6,742 nucleotides of DNA. Origin: Phycisphaerales bacterium (GTDB taxonomy: Bacteria; Planctomycetota; Phycisphaerae; Phycisphaerales; UBA1924). Every line of letters begins with the position of its first letter. Position 1 is the stretch's first letter. The stretch is from positions 1 through 6,742 of the forward strand of contig JAJDDH010000270.1 of assembly GCA_029260415.1 (NCBI GenBank), read 5' to 3'. Both the position numbers and the translations under genes were made by a program. Shown here in pieces: positions 5,894 to 6,742 of this stretch. The notes under the pieces are model-generated. The model was not told the origin of the DNA. It saw only the letters and a program-made list of their open reading frames with translations, and did not search any database.

Positions 5894-6742
5894 TTACTTG
5901 CGCCCGGTCCGCATGCGTCCGCCCATGCGCTTGGGCGGGAGCTTGGAGGGGATGACGCCTCCCGGGAACTTCTTGGCCATCTCGTCCTTGGAGAGCGAAC
6001 TGGCGACCTCGTCGGGGTTGTCCAGTTCGTGGCGGGGCTTGTTCTCTTTGCGTTCCACGCCCTCGACGATGTACTGGTTGGGCTTGGGCTCGTCGCGCCA
6101 GTCGGCGGGACGCTCCCGGGGCTCGAAGTCGCTGTACTCGAGCGCGGGGATCTCTGCGTTGACGAGCATCTCGATGTCCGTCAGCAGGCGACCCTGCTCG
6201 GGGGTGACCAGTGACCAGGCGATGCCGCGCCGACCGGCGCGGGCGGTGCGCCCGATGCGGTGGACGTACAGGTCCGGGTCTTCGGGCAGGTCGTAGTTGA
6301 CGACGTGGGTGATGCCCTCGACGTCGATGCCGCGTGACGCGAGGTCGGAGGCGATCAGGACCGAGAGCGAGCCCGAGCGGAAGCGTTCCATGACCTTGTT
6401 GCGGGCGCCCTGGGAGAGGTCGCCGTGGATGGCGTGGGCCTCGATGTCCTTGCGCTCGAGGTAGCGGACGAGGTCATCGACCGTCCGCTTCATGCGGCAG
6501 AACACGAGCGTGAGCGCGGGCTCCTCGTGCGTGAGCAGGTGGGCCAGCAGGCGGCGCTTGTCCCACGGGGGCACGGGCAGGTGGAACTGATCGACCAGGT
6601 CCACGGTCAGCGAGCCGCTGGAGATCACCAGCTTCTCGGGGTTCTGCATGTACTGGCGGGCGAGGCGCTCGATCTCGGGCGTCATGGTCGCGGAGACGAA
6701 GATCGTCTGGCGCTGCTTGGGGCACTGGCCCAGGATGCGTTT
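5894..6742 (-). CDS. DEAD-box ATP-dependent RNA helicase, C-terminal part (5' end outside window)
   Basis: The 282 visible codons run from the window edge to the TAA at 5894-5896 and cover the end of the first and all of the second RecA-like domain. Numbering from the edge, the visible motifs are III (SAT, 17-19), IV (LVFCRMK, 79-85), the HGDLSQGAR element (106-114), V (ASDLASRGID, 131-140) and VI (HRIGRTARAG, 161-170). The Walker A and DEAD motifs lie beyond the window. The family unwinds short RNA duplexes using ATP, in ribosome assembly, mRNA decay or cold adaptation. After the helicase core comes a short charged extension (about 205-282) ending in a basic GGRMRTGRK tail, which may bind RNA. 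The length and tail resemble RhlE-type helicases more than the longer DeaD/CsdA type, but without the N-terminus I do not assign a symbol. Confidence 0.95.
   Translation of the reverse strand, partial: KRILGQCPKQRQTIFVSATMTPEIERLARQYMQNPEKLVISSGSLTVDLVDQFHLPVPPWDKRRLLAHLLTHEEPALTLVFCRMKRTVDDLVRYLERKDIEAHAIHGDLSQGARNKVMERFRSGSLSVLIASDLASRGIDVEGITHVVNYDLPEDPDLYVHRIGRTARAGRRGIAWSLVTPEQGRLLTDIEMLVNAEIPALEYSDFEPRERPADWRDEPKPNQYIVEGVERKENKPRHELDNPDEVASSLSKDEMAKKFPGGVIPSKLPPKRMGGRMRTGRK

Noticed and set aside
1..6742. Mobile elements, CRISPR repeats, tRNA or toxin-antitoxin genes
   Set aside because: I found no transposase or integrase motifs, no spaced direct repeats, no tRNA-like cloverleaf and no small paired genes. 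Every coding stretch is accounted for by four ordinary genes.

Overview
The window is a chromosomal stretch of a very GC-rich bacterium. It carries four protein-coding genes, two of them cut by the window edges. I saw no mobile elements, tRNA, rRNA or CRISPR. The NusG tail, the M42-like peptidase with a GNYHN motif, the giant AsmA-like protein beside nusG and the frequent lack of Shine-Dalgarno sites would suit a planctomycete, perhaps of the Phycisphaerae. This is an inference from general gene character, not from a marker gene.

Layout. Positions 1-196 (+) are the 3' end of nusG, encoding the KOW domain of the transcription elongation factor. A 140-base spacer (197-336) holds consecutive hairpins without a U-tract and a good Shine-Dalgarno sequence. 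Positions 337-4590 (+) are one 1417-codon gene for a membrane-anchored, cysteine-free, beta-rich protein of AsmA/TamB-like character. Its residues from about 241 to the C-terminus are built of five related modules with a period near 220 residues. I regard this as the most interesting feature here. Three bases after its stop codon, and convergent with it, ends an M42-like metallopeptidase gene (4594-5814, minus strand). Upstream of that, on the same strand, an intrinsic terminator (5834-5864) closes a DEAD-box RNA helicase gene (5894 to beyond the right edge, minus strand).

Working together. There is no sign that the genes form one pathway. nusG and the helicase are general RNA-metabolism functions, the peptidase looks cytoplasmic, and the giant protein should lie in the cell envelope, where AsmA-like proteins are thought to act in lipid transport or outer-membrane homeostasis. 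The plus-strand pair (nusG and the AsmA-like gene) and the minus-strand pair (helicase then peptidase) are convergent. Within each pair, terminator-like structures argue for at least partly separate transcription. I see no defence system, biosynthetic cluster or other dedicated multi-gene system.
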